From assembly GCA_012959805.1 (NCBI GenBank), contig DUCN01000098.1:195646-259645 (forward strand): a DNA stretch of 64,000 bases. The letters are read 5' to 3'. The DNA comes from Myxococcales bacterium. GTDB lineage: Bacteria; Myxococcota_A; UBA9160; UBA4427. Positions 26,865 through 35,782 of the stretch are shown piece by piece; the first letter of the stretch is position 1, and each line of letters starts with the position of its first letter. The position numbers and the translations under genes are program-made. A model generated the notes under the pieces. It worked only from the letters and a program-made list of their open reading frames with translations. It searched no databases and was not told the origin of the DNA.

Positions 26865-27404
26865 TTAGCGGACCTGAAACTGCGCGCGTCGGTTCAGCTG
26901 CCAGGCCGTCTCGCCGGAACCACTGACGGCGGGCTGAGCCTCGCCGTAGCTCACGATCGACATCTGGCTCATCGGAACGCCCAGGTTGTAGAGGTAGTTG
27001 CGAACCGCGCCGGCCCGACGCTCCCCGAGGGCAACGTTGTAATCATCGGAGCCGCGTTCATCACAATGGCCCTCGATCACGATCGTCGCGCCGGATTCTA
27101 TGAGCGCGGTCCCCGCTGTGCCGAGAATCGACTCGTACTCGGACTGAATCTCGAATTCATCGAGATCAAAGTAGACCGGAGCAATACTCAGCGACGCACC
27201 TGAAACGTTCGTATCGGCCACAGTCGTATCCGGAACCGAAGCCGAATTCGAGGCATCGTTGAATTCGCTATCGACGGCGTCAACGGTTTCTTCGACCGGC
27301 TCCGGGGTCGATGCGCAGCCGACGGTGAACAAGAATGCGATCATCACCGCGAGAAAAATTTGAACCGGTCGTCGGCCCTTCGAAATATTAAATCGTCGCA
27401 TCAT
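26865..27404 (-). CDS. pal: Peptidoglycan-associated lipoprotein, OmpA-like
   Basis: 179 residues from MMRRFN at 27404; the frame upstream of this has no signal and is rejected. A type II signal peptide ends in FLFTVGCAS, the Cys being the lipidated residue. A Ser/Thr/Asp/Glu-rich linker follows, then the OmpA/Pal domain with PVYFDLDEFEI, IEGHCDERGSDDYNVALGE and RRAGAVRNYL, carrying the Asp and Arg that hold diaminopimelate. Anchors the outer membrane to peptidoglycan. GGAGG lies 12 bases upstream of the ATG. The usual tolB partner is not adjacent. A strong terminator follows. Confidence 0.93.
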   Translation of the reverse strand: MMRRFNISKGRRPVQIFLAVMIAFLFTVGCASTPEPVEETVDAVDSEFNDASNSASVPDTTVADTNVSGASLSIAPVYFDLDEFEIQSEYESILGTAGTALIESGATIVIEGHCDERGSDDYNVALGERRAGAVRNYLYNLGVPMSQMSIVSYGEAQPAVSGSGETAWQLNRRAQFQVR

Positions 27405-27718
27405 AACTTGGTCATTGCCTCCTGGCGCTTGACGAGTTCCAGTCCGCGATATTCGCACGACGAACCGGCACATCGATCTGTTCAGTCTTGATCCCAGTTT
27501 CGGATCGCTATCGGTCACTCGAACATTCATTCAATTCGAAGAAAACCATCGCTCCACACGTCCATGCGGGTTCTTTAGATAATGGAGGCTCATGGCCGCT
27601 CCTGCAACCTGCCCGAGCCCGTAAGAACCGATTCGGGCGCCCGGCAACCAGTCGAGAATCGGGGGATGCGACTTTGCAGCTCGAAATGCGACTCGAATTG
27701 AGTGACCCCCAACACACC

Positions 27719-28318
27719 TCATTCGAGGCGCGCGAGTACTTTTGACATTGCCTTTGGATCCAGCCAGAAATGGTAGTTCTCGCGGACATCGACGAACTGA
27801 ATCGTTCCGGTCCGATCCAGCACAAGCGTTGTGGGGTGCGGGACCCCAATCTCGATGCTCTCTGGAGCTTCCTTCAGAATGCCCAGCTCCGTAATCAGTC
27901 GACTCTTGGGATCAGACAGAAAAAGAATCCGCTGAGCCAGACCCAGTTCGTCGATGAAGACCCGGGTACGCTCGTTGATCTGTGCCCCAGACATCACCCA
28001 GACAATCCGCAAATCCGGCGTCGCGTCGAATGCTTCTCGCAGCTCCACGAGCCGCGCCTTGGTATAGGGTCACCAATCCACGCTGCGTTCGAAGGTCATC
28101 AGAACACGATGTCCCAGAAGATCTTCTCTCGTCACGGACTGGCCGTCGAAATCGATGAGTCCGAGCGGGGGAAGACTCTGCCCGACTAACAGCTCACTTG
28201 TCACGTCGTTTCGGATTTTGTCTTCAGACCCGCGATAGGTCATCGAACTCGTTGGGAGCCCCAGGTTCAAGCCCAGCAGACCCATCAGCACGAGCGTGGC
28301 GAGACTGCGCAGAATCAT
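27719..28318 (-). CDS. Selenocysteine-containing redoxin (AhpC/TSA-like), UGA read as Sec83
   Basis: One continuous frame of 199 codons interrupted by a single TGA at 28072-28070. The first 82 residues start with a signal-like hydrophobic segment and include LLVGQSLPPLGLIDFDGQSV, the redoxin opening. The frame then reads ERSVDW-TGA-PYTKARLVEL, and the rest matches the redoxin fold (PTTLVLDRTGTIQFVDV, then ENYHFWLDP). Cysteine homologues carry DWCPYCKAQL here, so the TGA stands exactly at the catalytic Cys, giving a UxxT motif. A SECIS-like hairpin follows at the right distance. Known families of redoxin-like selenoproteins use the same substitution. The likely role is thiol-dependent peroxide or disulfide chemistry in the periplasm or at the membrane. 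A decayed gene with a chance nonsense mutation is the alternative. Confidence 0.85.
28038..28072 (-). promoter_or_regulatory. Bacterial SECIS-like hairpin with its UGA
   Basis: Minus strand: the TGA is followed by 13 bases, then CGCGGCTC (28056-28049), loop GTG, then GAGCTGCG (28045-28038). The eight pairs include one G-U. The apical loop starts with G and lies 21 bases after the TGA, within the 16-37 range and loop rule described for bacterial SECIS elements. The TGA is followed by C, the favoured context. Confidence 0.75.
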
Positions 28319-28422
28319 TCAATACTCCCCTGATTCGAATCACGATCGAACCGACCCCGAGAAAACATCACGTGCATCTCCGCTTGCGAGGCGGGAATGT
28401 TAGGCGTTGACTCAGCACCTGA

Positions 28423-28845
28423 TTATGCACCGTTCGCTGCTCGACTCTCAGCAACCGTCGGGCGAAGCCAAACGAGTGCCAGGGAAATGAGGAGAAAGGC
28501 GCTGGCCTCCGTGCGCGGTAGATTTCCGAGCCAGACGTAATAGTCACCGATGATCCAAGCGACCATTCGAATCACGGCCATCAAAGCCAAGACGAACGCC
28601 GACATCGTCCCGATCGATCGCGACGAGAGAGGATCCCGTGCCGCGCCGATCATGCCCCCGGACCAACCCAGAAGAGCACAGCCCGAGAAGGCAACGAAAT
28701 AATGTCCGACGGGTCCCGTCGGAATTGTCGGGATCGATCCGGGTCGCTGATACATGAAGAACGTCGCGACCAGGCTGAGACCAAAGAGGCCGATAGCCAC
28801 GCCCAGGGTGCCCATGAGGAGTCGGTAGAGTCGCAGGCGATTCAT
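28423..28845 (-). CDS. Small four-helix membrane protein, unknown function
   Basis: 140 residues with four predicted membrane segments (about 10-32, 46-66, 78-97, 112-130). The last helix contains AFLLISLALVWLRP. No catalytic motif is seen and I do not recognise the family with confidence; it has the size and shape of DUF4345-like proteins. Same strand as, and about 100 bases upstream of, the selenoprotein gene, so they may share a message. The plus-strand MFS gene begins divergently nearby. Confidence 0.6.
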   Translation of the reverse strand: MNRLRLYRLLMGTLGVAIGLFGLSLVATFFMYQRPGSIPTIPTGPVGHYFVAFSGCALLGWSGGMIGAARDPLSSRSIGTMSAFVLALMAVIRMVAWIIGDYYVWLGNLPRTEASAFLLISLALVWLRPTVAESRAANGA

Positions 28846-28913
28846 CGCCGGTTATGATGCCTCATCGCACGACCTGCGTGGAGGGACCACGCGGAATTAG
28901 GGGACTGGGTCTA

Positions 28914-30266
28914 ATGACGAGCACGGCGGGGCCGAAAATCGAGTCGCGGAATCGGGAGAATCCAGCCAGTCCTACGTCGATCGAACCACTTTCAAAGGCA
29001 CAACGTGCGCGCGGGCGCCGGCTTGCCATCGCGAGCCATCCAGCCGGAAACGCCTTCGCCATAGCGCTCACAGAGCACCTTCCGACGATTGCGCTACTCG
29101 CCCTCGGAGCGGGCGAATCGATGGTCGGGGGTCAGAGCGCCCTCAAGACCGGCGCCAATCTGCTCCAACTCCCCACGCTTCGACGCGTCGCACGTATCCC
29201 CAAGCGTACGATCCTGCTGCGCGGACATCTCCTGGCCGTGCTGGGCATGCTGCCCCTACTCGCGTTCACCCCGCTGCGCGAAGCCGCCGAGGCCGGCGCG
29301 CTATGGCCGGCATGGCTTGCCTTCGCGTCTCTTGGGATGGCCGCCGCGGGAATCAGTATCGGCAATACGGTCTGGTTCCCGATACTGCGCGCCTATGTCG
29401 ATCCGGCCCGCATTGGTCGCTTCTTCGGACTACTGCGCTCGGGCTGGCATCTCACGCTGATCTTCTTCTACTTCGGCGCAGCGCTCTGGCTCTCACGAGC
29501 GCCCGGCGACTTCGCACCGCTCTTCGGCGTCATTCTGGCTCTGGGCATCCTGCGATTCTTGATCATCTCGGGAATGCCGGAGCGAAGTGAACTCACCGGT
29601 CAGGGCATCCGGGTCCGTGAAGCCTTTGCACTCGTTCGCAACAGCCCACCGCTACGACGACTCTTGACGACGGTCTCCACCGGTCAAGCACTCCGCGCAT
29701 CCGTCCTGCCCTTCGCACTTGTCATGCTGCGACGCGAAATCGGCTTTTCCGAAGCGGCGCTGCTCTCGACCACCATCGCGAGTTTTTCGGGCGGACTCGT
29801 GTCGCTGTATTTCTGGGGTCGCGTGATCGATCGACATGGCGCCGCGATCGTGTTCCGAGGGACTTCGATCGGTCTCGCCGCGCTCACACTTTCGCTCCTG
29901 GTGCTATCCACGAGCGGAGAGAACGCATTCGCCGGCGCGCTGCTCTTCTTCTTTCTCTACGGAATGTTGTCTGCGGGTTTCGGAATGGCCGATACCCACG
30001 TGCTCTTTCGATTGACGCCGGTCGAATCCCCGGCACGAATACTGGTCGCCGCCGCTGTCAGCGTCGGCATGGTCGCGGCCATCGCACCGCTCATCGCTGG
30101 CATCGGCCTCGAGCTCGGACTCCGGTCCGCCGAGGGTCTCGGCACCGCCACAGTTTCGACCCCTTCGGATCGCTTACTGGTCTATCATGTGTTCTTCGCG
30201 AGCGCGGCGACCATCCAGGCCATCAATTGGTGGCCGACACGAGGCTTTGGGCCGGATCACAGCTAG
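28914..30266 (+). CDS. Major facilitator superfamily-like permease
   Basis: 450 residues from the ATG at 28914, preceded by a GGGACTGGG stretch; an in-frame ATG at 28854 would add an unlikely leader. About ten to twelve hydrophobic segments occur, with a charged cytoplasmic loop near the middle (MPERSELTGQGIRVREAF). The first half shows the MFS-like pattern around LRRVARIPKRTILLRGH and the second around FWGRVIDRHG. Substrate unknown. It is followed closely by thiI on the same strand. Confidence 0.7.
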   Translation: MTSTAGPKIESRNRENPASPTSIEPLSKAQRARGRRLAIASHPAGNAFAIALTEHLPTIALLALGAGESMVGGQSALKTGANLLQLPTLRRVARIPKRTILLRGHLLAVLGMLPLLAFTPLREAAEAGALWPAWLAFASLGMAAAGISIGNTVWFPILRAYVDPARIGRFFGLLRSGWHLTLIFFYFGAALWLSRAPGDFAPLFGVILALGILRFLIISGMPERSELTGQGIRVREAFALVRNSPPLRRLLTTVSTGQALRASVLPFALVMLRREIGFSEAALLSTTIASFSGGLVSLYFWGRVIDRHGAAIVFRGTSIGLAALTLSLLVLSTSGENAFAGALLFFFLYGMLSAGFGMADTHVLFRLTPVESPARILVAAAVSVGMVAAIAPLIAGIGLELGLRSAEGLGTATVSTPSDRLLVYHVFFASAATIQAINWWPTRGFGPDHS

Positions 30267-30328
30267 ATCACCGATTCGATCAAGAGAACCCATTCGCCCG
30301 TTCAGCCCGCTTCCCTACGGAGAACGCT

Positions 30329-31876
30329 TTGGAACTTCCCCTGAACACCCAGGACAAATCCCCTACCGGCGGTGCCGCGTCACGACTACTCCTGCTCCGT
30401 TTCAGCGGCGACCTCACGACCAAAGCCGATGCGACACGGCGACGCATGACATCGCGACTCATCGAAAACCTGCGAGCCTCCATCAAGGCCAGCGGGCGAA
30501 AAGCGAAGGTCACGCGAGATCGAAACCGAATCTTCGTCGAACTCGACGAGAGCCCCCCCGACGGTGCCGGTCCCTCGGACGAAGAAATCGTCACGCGCAT
30601 GGCGCGCATCTTCGGTGTCGAGTCGGTCTCGCTCACCCATGTCGAAGAGTGGTCCACCCTGGAAGACGTGGTCCGAGCCGGAAAGATTTTTGGCGAGGAC
30701 TTCGTTCGCGACAAACGCTTTGCGATTCGCGCACGCCGGGTCGGAGACCGAAACGAAGTGCCGCTTCGGTCCCCGGACATCGAGAGAGAACTAGGCGAGG
30801 CGCTGCGTCCCTTCGCCTCTCGCGTGGACCTGTCCAACCCGGAAGCCACGGTCTTCGTCGAGGTCGACGCCCATCACGCCTACTTCTTCAGCGCCAGCAA
30901 GAGAGCGGCCGGTGGCCTGCCACTCGGCACCGAAGGTCGCGCAGTCAGTCTTCTCTCGGGTGGCTTTGATTCACCGGTTGCTTCCTGGCGAATGCTTCGG
31001 CGTGGCGTCGCCCTCGACTACGTCTTCTGCAACCTCGGCGGCCGGACCCATCAACTCGAAACCCTGACGATCGCGAAGAAACTCGCCGACGATTGGCAAT
31101 CGGGAACGCGGCCACGTTTTCATGCCATCGAATTCGATCCGGTCAGCCGAGAGATCCAGGCCAAGGTCACCATGCGATATTGGCAGATCATTCTCAAACG
31201 GATGATGCTTCGCGCCGCCGAAGCCGTCGCCGGGCGCTACGACGCCGCCGCCATCATCACGGGAGAGGCCATCGGCCAGGTCTCCTCGCAGACGCTCCAG
31301 AACCTCACTGTCATTGAGTACGGCGCGCGCCTACCGATTCTCCGGCCGCTCGTCGGAAATAATAAGAACGAGATCATCGCCGAATCGAAGGTCGTGGGCA
31401 CCCACGACCTCTCCGCCAAGGTCGGCGAGTATTGCGCGATCGTGCCGAGCAAACCGGCGACCAACGCTCGACTCGCTGACATTCTCGAAGAAGAAGCGAA
31501 GCTCGATCCGCGGGTTCTGGAAGAAGCACTCGAAAGCCGCAGTGAATTCATGCTGGCCGATCTCGATCTCTCTCTGTGGGACGACGAAGACCTCCGCACC
31601 CGCGAGATCCAGAGCACGGATACGGTCATCGACCTGCGCACGAAGGCAGCCTTCGATACCTGGCACTACCCCGATTCTCTCGTCTTGGACTTTTCCAACG
31701 CGCTCCGTGCCTACGGCTCCTTCGACCCCAGCCAGAATTACGTCCTGTACTGCGAATTCGGTCTCAAGAGCGCACACCTTGCGGATCTGATGCGTCGAAT
31801 TGGACTCAATGCGCGACATGTTTCAGGAGGGCTGCGGGAAGCCCGACGAATCGCAGAGGATGGCAACCAGAACTAA
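30329..31876 (+). CDS. thiI: tRNA 4-thiouridine synthase with rhodanese domain
   Basis: 515 residues from a TTG at 30329 with GGAG six bases before it; the frame upstream overlaps the permease and is rejected. Order: ferredoxin-like and THUMP region (about 20-170), PP-loop ATPase with LLSGGFDSPVASW (SGGFDS), Cys in GEYCAIVP, then a rhodanese domain with catalytic Cys in YVLYCEFGLKSAHL. The last two cysteines correspond to the disulfide partners of E. coli ThiI. It adenylates U8 of tRNA and transfers sulfur; the rhodanese part may also supply sulfur for thiazole. Its stop overlaps the convergent small gene by 4 bases. Confidence 0.93.
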   Translation: MELPLNTQDKSPTGGAASRLLLLRFSGDLTTKADATRRRMTSRLIENLRASIKASGRKAKVTRDRNRIFVELDESPPDGAGPSDEEIVTRMARIFGVESVSLTHVEEWSTLEDVVRAGKIFGEDFVRDKRFAIRARRVGDRNEVPLRSPDIERELGEALRPFASRVDLSNPEATVFVEVDAHHAYFFSASKRAAGGLPLGTEGRAVSLLSGGFDSPVASWRMLRRGVALDYVFCNLGGRTHQLETLTIAKKLADDWQSGTRPRFHAIEFDPVSREIQAKVTMRYWQIILKRMMLRAAEAVAGRYDAAAIITGEAIGQVSSQTLQNLTVIEYGARLPILRPLVGNNKNEIIAESKVVGTHDLSAKVGEYCAIVPSKPATNARLADILEEEAKLDPRVLEEALESRSEFMLADLDLSLWDDEDLRTREIQSTDTVIDLRTKAAFDTWHYPDSLVLDFSNALRAYGSFDPSQNYVLYCEFGLKSAHLADLMRRIGLNARHVSGGLREARRIAEDGNQN

Positions 31877-32136
31877 CGTGGATCCATTGCCCGATCCGCA
31901 GCGTCGATCGCGCTAACGTCTTTCTCCAGACAATGCCGACAGATGCAGCTCGCCCCACCGTCCCGTGCGTTCGCCACGTCGAGCAATGACGTGGGAAAGG
32001 TCTCCTCAACGCACCAGCAGGGGGCATCTCTCTTGTCGCCGTTTGCGTCTGCTCCCGCGAGTGCGCAATCGTTCGGTCCACCGCAGATCACACATCGGCT
32101 TCGGTCGACAGAAAACCGAATCGTCGAATCACTCAT
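31873..32136 (-). CDS. Cysteine-rich CWC-family small protein
   Basis: 87 residues with eight cysteines in the pattern RCVICGGPNDCA, then CWCVEETFP and SCICRHCLEK. This matches the small cysteine-rich CWC family, probably a zinc or other metal site; its role is not known. Its ATG overlaps the stop of the sigma-factor fragment (ATGA), and its end overlaps the thiI stop on the other strand. Confidence 0.8.
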   Translation of the reverse strand: MSDSTIRFSVDRSRCVICGGPNDCALAGADANGDKRDAPCWCVEETFPTSLLDVANARDGGASCICRHCLEKDVSAIDAADRAMDPR

Positions 32137-32330
32137 CGCTGAACGATCTCCCTATTGGCTCCGGTCAATGCGTCTTGAACCAGATCTTCTGCCATTGCCC
32201 TGTTGCCCACTATTCGCTCCAAATAGCGAAATAGGGGCCCTGCCCAGCGGCCATAGAGATCCGGAAGCGCAGCTTCGTCGCCCGCCTGAAACGCAATCAT
32301 GAGCCGGACATCCGGATCATCGTTCTGCAT
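32133..32330 (-). pseudogene. N-terminal fragment of an ECF-type sigma factor
   Basis: 65 residues. DVRLMIAFQAGDEAALPDLY and RYLERIVGNRAMAEDLVQDA match region 2 of ECF sigma factors (core-binding helix). Homology stops right after LVQDA and a short unrelated tail LTGANREIVQR ends the frame, so regions 2.3-4 are missing. The reading frame then runs into the CWC gene by a 4-base overlap. Probably a deletion remnant; a free region 2 polypeptide is possible but less likely. Confidence 0.7.
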
Positions 32331-32403
32331 TTCACCTCCGCTACAAATCTCAACCGACGAGGAGCGCTCAGGTTGCAGTCAAGGCTGCCAAAAGGTCGGC
32401 CAT

Positions 32404-33285
32404 TCAGGCCCCCGCCTCGGAACCAACTTCCGTAAGCGTCGAGAGAAAGTCGAGCATCTCCCGATTGAAGATCTCGGCCTCTTCGATGTTCACGATATGG
32501 CCGGCCCCGGCGATGACGACATGATGAGAACGGGGGAGCTTGGCCGCCATGACCTCTGCTGCACGTAGGAATGGCTTGTCGTTTTCCCCAACGACGACGA
32601 GCGCGGGCATGTCGAGGCTAGCGAGGTCATCGATGACCGAGGGCGCGAGACCGGAAACTTCGCGACCGAAGCGGGCGAGACCGGGCACCGACTGCGCGCA
32701 GATCGCAGCAGCCGCCGCGCGCGCAGCCGGAAGTTCCGACTTGGCGCCGATACAGGTTGTGCCCGCCCGGCCTTCGACGAAATCCTTCAGGCCACGAGTC
32801 TCGAGAAAGTTGGCCGTACGCTCGACCTGCGCTGCCCACCCCGCAGCGGCTTCGGGATTCTTAAACCCGGGTCCCGCGTCGATCAGGGCCAGTGCGGCGA
32901 CTCGATCCGGATGTCGAACGGCGAAATGAAGCGATGCAAGTCCGCCGAATGAAAGGCCCGCTGCCACAAATGGTTGTCCAGGCGTGGTGGCCTCGGCCAC
33001 TGCGTAAAGATCCGCAACGACCCACTCGATCGAATAGTCATCGGGTCCTTCGGGCGATCCGGAATTGCCATGACCGCGAAGATCCCAAAGCACGACCGGA
33101 TGACCCGCCGCAACCAGCGGTTCTACCTGGCCTCTCCAATTCTCATGCGTCGTGCAATACGCGCAGGAGAAGATCACGGTGGGCTTGGAGGCGGAATCAG
33201 CGACGTCTGCGGGGCCACCGCCATTCTCAGGCAAATGATGTTCGTAGTAGATCGAAACGCCGTCGTCGGTCTTCAGGTTTGCCAA
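32404..33285 (-). CDS. Alpha/beta hydrolase
   Basis: 293 residues. The nucleophile elbow GLSFGG, the WDLRGHGNSGSPEG strand-loop, an acid in VVVGENDKPF and the catalytic His in GAGHIVNIEEAE give a complete Ser-Asp-His triad. The cap region (about 150-225) is Ala-rich. General esterase/lipase or C-C hydrolase-like family; no substrate can be named. Upstream of the sigma fragment and downstream of sppA on the same strand (34-base gap). Confidence 0.85.
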   Translation of the reverse strand: MANLKTDDGVSIYYEHHLPENGGGPADVADSASKPTVIFSCAYCTTHENWRGQVEPLVAAGHPVVLWDLRGHGNSGSPEGPDDYSIEWVVADLYAVAEATTPGQPFVAAGLSFGGLASLHFAVRHPDRVAALALIDAGPGFKNPEAAAGWAAQVERTANFLETRGLKDFVEGRAGTTCIGAKSELPAARAAAAAICAQSVPGLARFGREVSGLAPSVIDDLASLDMPALVVVGENDKPFLRAAEVMAAKLPRSHHVVIAGAGHIVNIEEAEIFNREMLDFLSTLTEVGSEAGA

Positions 33286-33319
33286 AGCAGATCCCTATCT
33301 CGCCTTTCCCGGAGTGGGG

Positions 33320-35074
33320 CTAGCGGATCTCGATCATAACCGGTGGGATCAGCAGCGGGGTCCCGCTCGGAAGATCTCGGGTCCAGGCCGCGATGCGCTT
33401 CAGCGGGCCGGGAAGTTTCGCCGTCCAATCCAGGCTCTGGAGGCCGGGAGCCGCCGCTTCGACCAGAGTCAGCTGAAAAGCCTCGACGAGTTGATCGGTG
33501 AGTGAGCGTTCTTTCGGAAACGGGATCATGTAGACATCCGTGGTCGCTTCGAGACCGACCTCCAATTTGGCTCGGCGGATGGCGGTATGGAGTCCGCCCA
33601 ATTCGTCCACCAGCCCCTGTTCGAGCGCTTGCCGACCGGTCCAGACTCGCCCCTGCCCAATCGCGTCGACGGCTTCGGTCGTCAGGCCACGACCGTCGGC
33701 CACCCGCGTCAGGAAAAGCTGATAGGTATCGAGGACCGAGGTTTGCAGTCGGGCATGCGCGGCTTCCGAGAGCGGCTTGCTCGACAAAAGAAAATCCGCA
33801 TGTCGACCACGGGTGAGTGAATCGATACCGATCTCGAGCTTGTCGAGAAGTCCGCCGATGGTTGGCCGCAATGCGAAAACACCAATCGATCCAGTCAGAG
33901 TCCCGGGATCCGAAACGATCACATCCGCCGCCGCGGCAACGTAATAGCCCCCGGATGCGGCCACGTCCGAGAACGAAGCGATCACCGGCGTTCCCATTGC
34001 ACGAGCACGTCCAATCGCGCGCCAGACGAGTTCCGACGCAAGCGCGGAGCCGCCCGGACTATCGATGCGCAACACGATCGCTGAGATGGATGGATCCTCC
34101 GCCGCATCCAGAATGGCCTGGGAAGTCGTCTCGGAGGCGAAGACCGGCGTCGAGTTAAAGGGAGAGCCACCGGAGCTGCCTTGCACCACGGTCCCACTCC
34201 CATAGATCAGCGCAAACTCGGCCTGGGCCTCGAATCCCAGATCGCCGGGATCGATGCGCGCATAGTCCACATGCGTGACCACGTCCTCGCCCAATCGATC
34301 CAGCAATTGATCGAAATGCAATTCGCCATCGATCAGGCCCATGGTTTCAAGTGTTTGATTGCGAACCGGTCCGGCATCGATGGCCTGAATGACTTCATCA
34401 GTGGTCTTGCCACGACCAGTAGCCAGAGCTGCCACGAAGCGATCGAAAGTGTCATCGAGCAGCGAGTTGGCCATTTCCCGAGACGCAGCCGACATCGTAG
34501 TCTCGGTAAAAGTTTCGACTGCACTCTTGTAGCGACCGGCGCGAGCGACTTCGAATTCGACCCCGAGCTTTTCCCAGAACGCGCCGAGAAAAAGATATTC
34601 CGCGGCCATACCGACCAGGGGAACGGCACTTCCGGGCGCGACGTAGATTTCGTCGGCCGCGCTCGCGATGAAGAGTTCCTTGTTGGCCGAGAAGGTTTGG
34701 ATTTCGAGATGCGCGACGGTGAGTATTCCCTTGTCACGCAAGCGGCCGATGGCTTCGCGAATTTCGTCGGCCTTTCCCCAGCCGAGATCCAATGGCTGAA
34801 TCCGAAGCACGACCGTCGACAACCGATCGTCGCGCTCGGCGAGGCCAAACATCGAGAGCAGACCGATAAAGGGTCGCGACGAGTCCCCGGCCAATCGTGC
34901 GAGTGGAGAGGCGCCCGGAGCTTCGACATACGAACCACCGAGTTCGATAATCAGTGTGCTGCCCGCCACGATCTCGACCTTCGCAGAAGAAGAGAAGCGG
35001 CCGGAAACGAAATAGACGCCGAACGCAAAAATCAGCAGGAGAATCAAAATCCGAACTCGACTCGCGGTGCCCAT
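33320..35074 (-). CDS. sppA: Signal peptide peptidase/protease IV, long form
   Basis: 584 residues, the size of the tandem-domain (67K) SppA. An N-terminal membrane anchor (about 8-24) is followed by two Clp-like repeats. The lysine of the Ser/Lys dyad is in ARAGRYKSAVETF, in the first repeat. The nucleophilic Ser is in DVAASGGYYVAAAADVIV, in the second. GTLTGSIGVF is also conserved. It degrades signal peptides left in the membrane. Minus strand, with a frameshifted PilZ-like gene immediately upstream. Confidence 0.92.
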   Translation of the reverse strand: MGTASRVRILILLLIFAFGVYFVSGRFSSSAKVEIVAGSTLIIELGGSYVEAPGASPLARLAGDSSRPFIGLLSMFGLAERDDRLSTVVLRIQPLDLGWGKADEIREAIGRLRDKGILTVAHLEIQTFSANKELFIASAADEIYVAPGSAVPLVGMAAEYLFLGAFWEKLGVEFEVARAGRYKSAVETFTETTMSAASREMANSLLDDTFDRFVAALATGRGKTTDEVIQAIDAGPVRNQTLETMGLIDGELHFDQLLDRLGEDVVTHVDYARIDPGDLGFEAQAEFALIYGSGTVVQGSSGGSPFNSTPVFASETTSQAILDAAEDPSISAIVLRIDSPGGSALASELVWRAIGRARAMGTPVIASFSDVAASGGYYVAAAADVIVSDPGTLTGSIGVFALRPTIGGLLDKLEIGIDSLTRGRHADFLLSSKPLSEAAHARLQTSVLDTYQLFLTRVADGRGLTTEAVDAIGQGRVWTGRQALEQGLVDELGGLHTAIRRAKLEVGLEATTDVYMIPFPKERSLTDQLVEAFQLTLVEAAAPGLQSLDWTAKLPGPLKRIAAWTRDLPSGTPLLIPPVMIEIR

Positions 35075-35134
35075 CTCGGATTCCCTCTCCCTACATTTCG
35101 ATCAAGTTGTCTGCGAAGAATTCTAGAAAAGGTA

Positions 35135-35636
35135 TCAGAGCCGCCGCACGAGCGATGTAGGGGCGGCCGAAAAGCCCGGGGCAGCCGAGAGACAGCCAAG
35201 ACTTCGGGCGAAGATCTTCGAGACACCGGCGCTCTGGGCCGGATTCATCTTTTCGATCTTGAGACTCATCCCCATGCTCGCCGCCGAAAGTGTCAGAGCA
35301 CCCCGGGAAATCCGCCGACTCCCCCTCCTGGTCGAGTGACACTTTGACGAGAAAGCGCGTTCCGATCTCCGCGGCGAAAGGCGTGTTCACCAGAAATCCA
35401 GCGGGCTTGATATTTTCAATGATGGACGAAATCAGTGCCGCGCGATTGATATAGGGAACGACGAGTCTTGTCACGCTCGGTGGCTTTGCGCGCCGATTCC
35501 CGCCCTGCTCTCGAATTTCACCTTTGTCCGAAAATCGGCGACCCATTCGACTTCGGAGATCGAGGTAGCGCTGGTATTGGAGCGGAGTCACGCCGACGCC
35601 CACACGCTTTCGCGCGAGATCACCAAATTCGCGCAT
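35135..35636 (-). pseudogene. PilZ-like domain gene with a one-base frameshift
   Basis: The reading from the ATG at 35636 begins MREFGDLARKRVGVGVTPLQ and YQRYLDLRSRMGRRF, then RLVVPYINRAALISSIIENI and FLVNTPFAAEIGTRFLVKVS, the pattern of PilZ-like proteins common in myxobacteria. After LDQEGE the frame becomes nonsense. The +1 frame carries the expected end, MGMSLKIEKMNPAQS, terminating at 35135. Removing one G from the run of five at 35321-35325 joins both halves. Either a real inactivating slip or an assembly error. Such proteins may bind cyclic di-GMP, but no binding motif can be judged here. Confidence 0.75.
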
Positions 35637-35782
35637 CAGCGGCAGACTGCATGGCGGACTTATCGACCCCCTGGACCACCGGCCCAGGCCCGGCCTGTCG
35701 CGACGCAACACAGAAATCGAGGCCACACCGCGATCGGACCCTGAGACCGGTGGAAGGCTCCCAATTCCGGTAGCCTGATGGC

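Noticed and set aside
27531..27722. 63-codon minus-strand frame between pal and the redoxin
   Set aside because: No motif and no ribosome-binding site; it overlaps the end of the redoxin gene by a few bases.
28070..28318. Two separate short genes (82 and 109 codons)
   Set aside because: They share one frame and together make one redoxin; a selenocysteine codon explains the split better.
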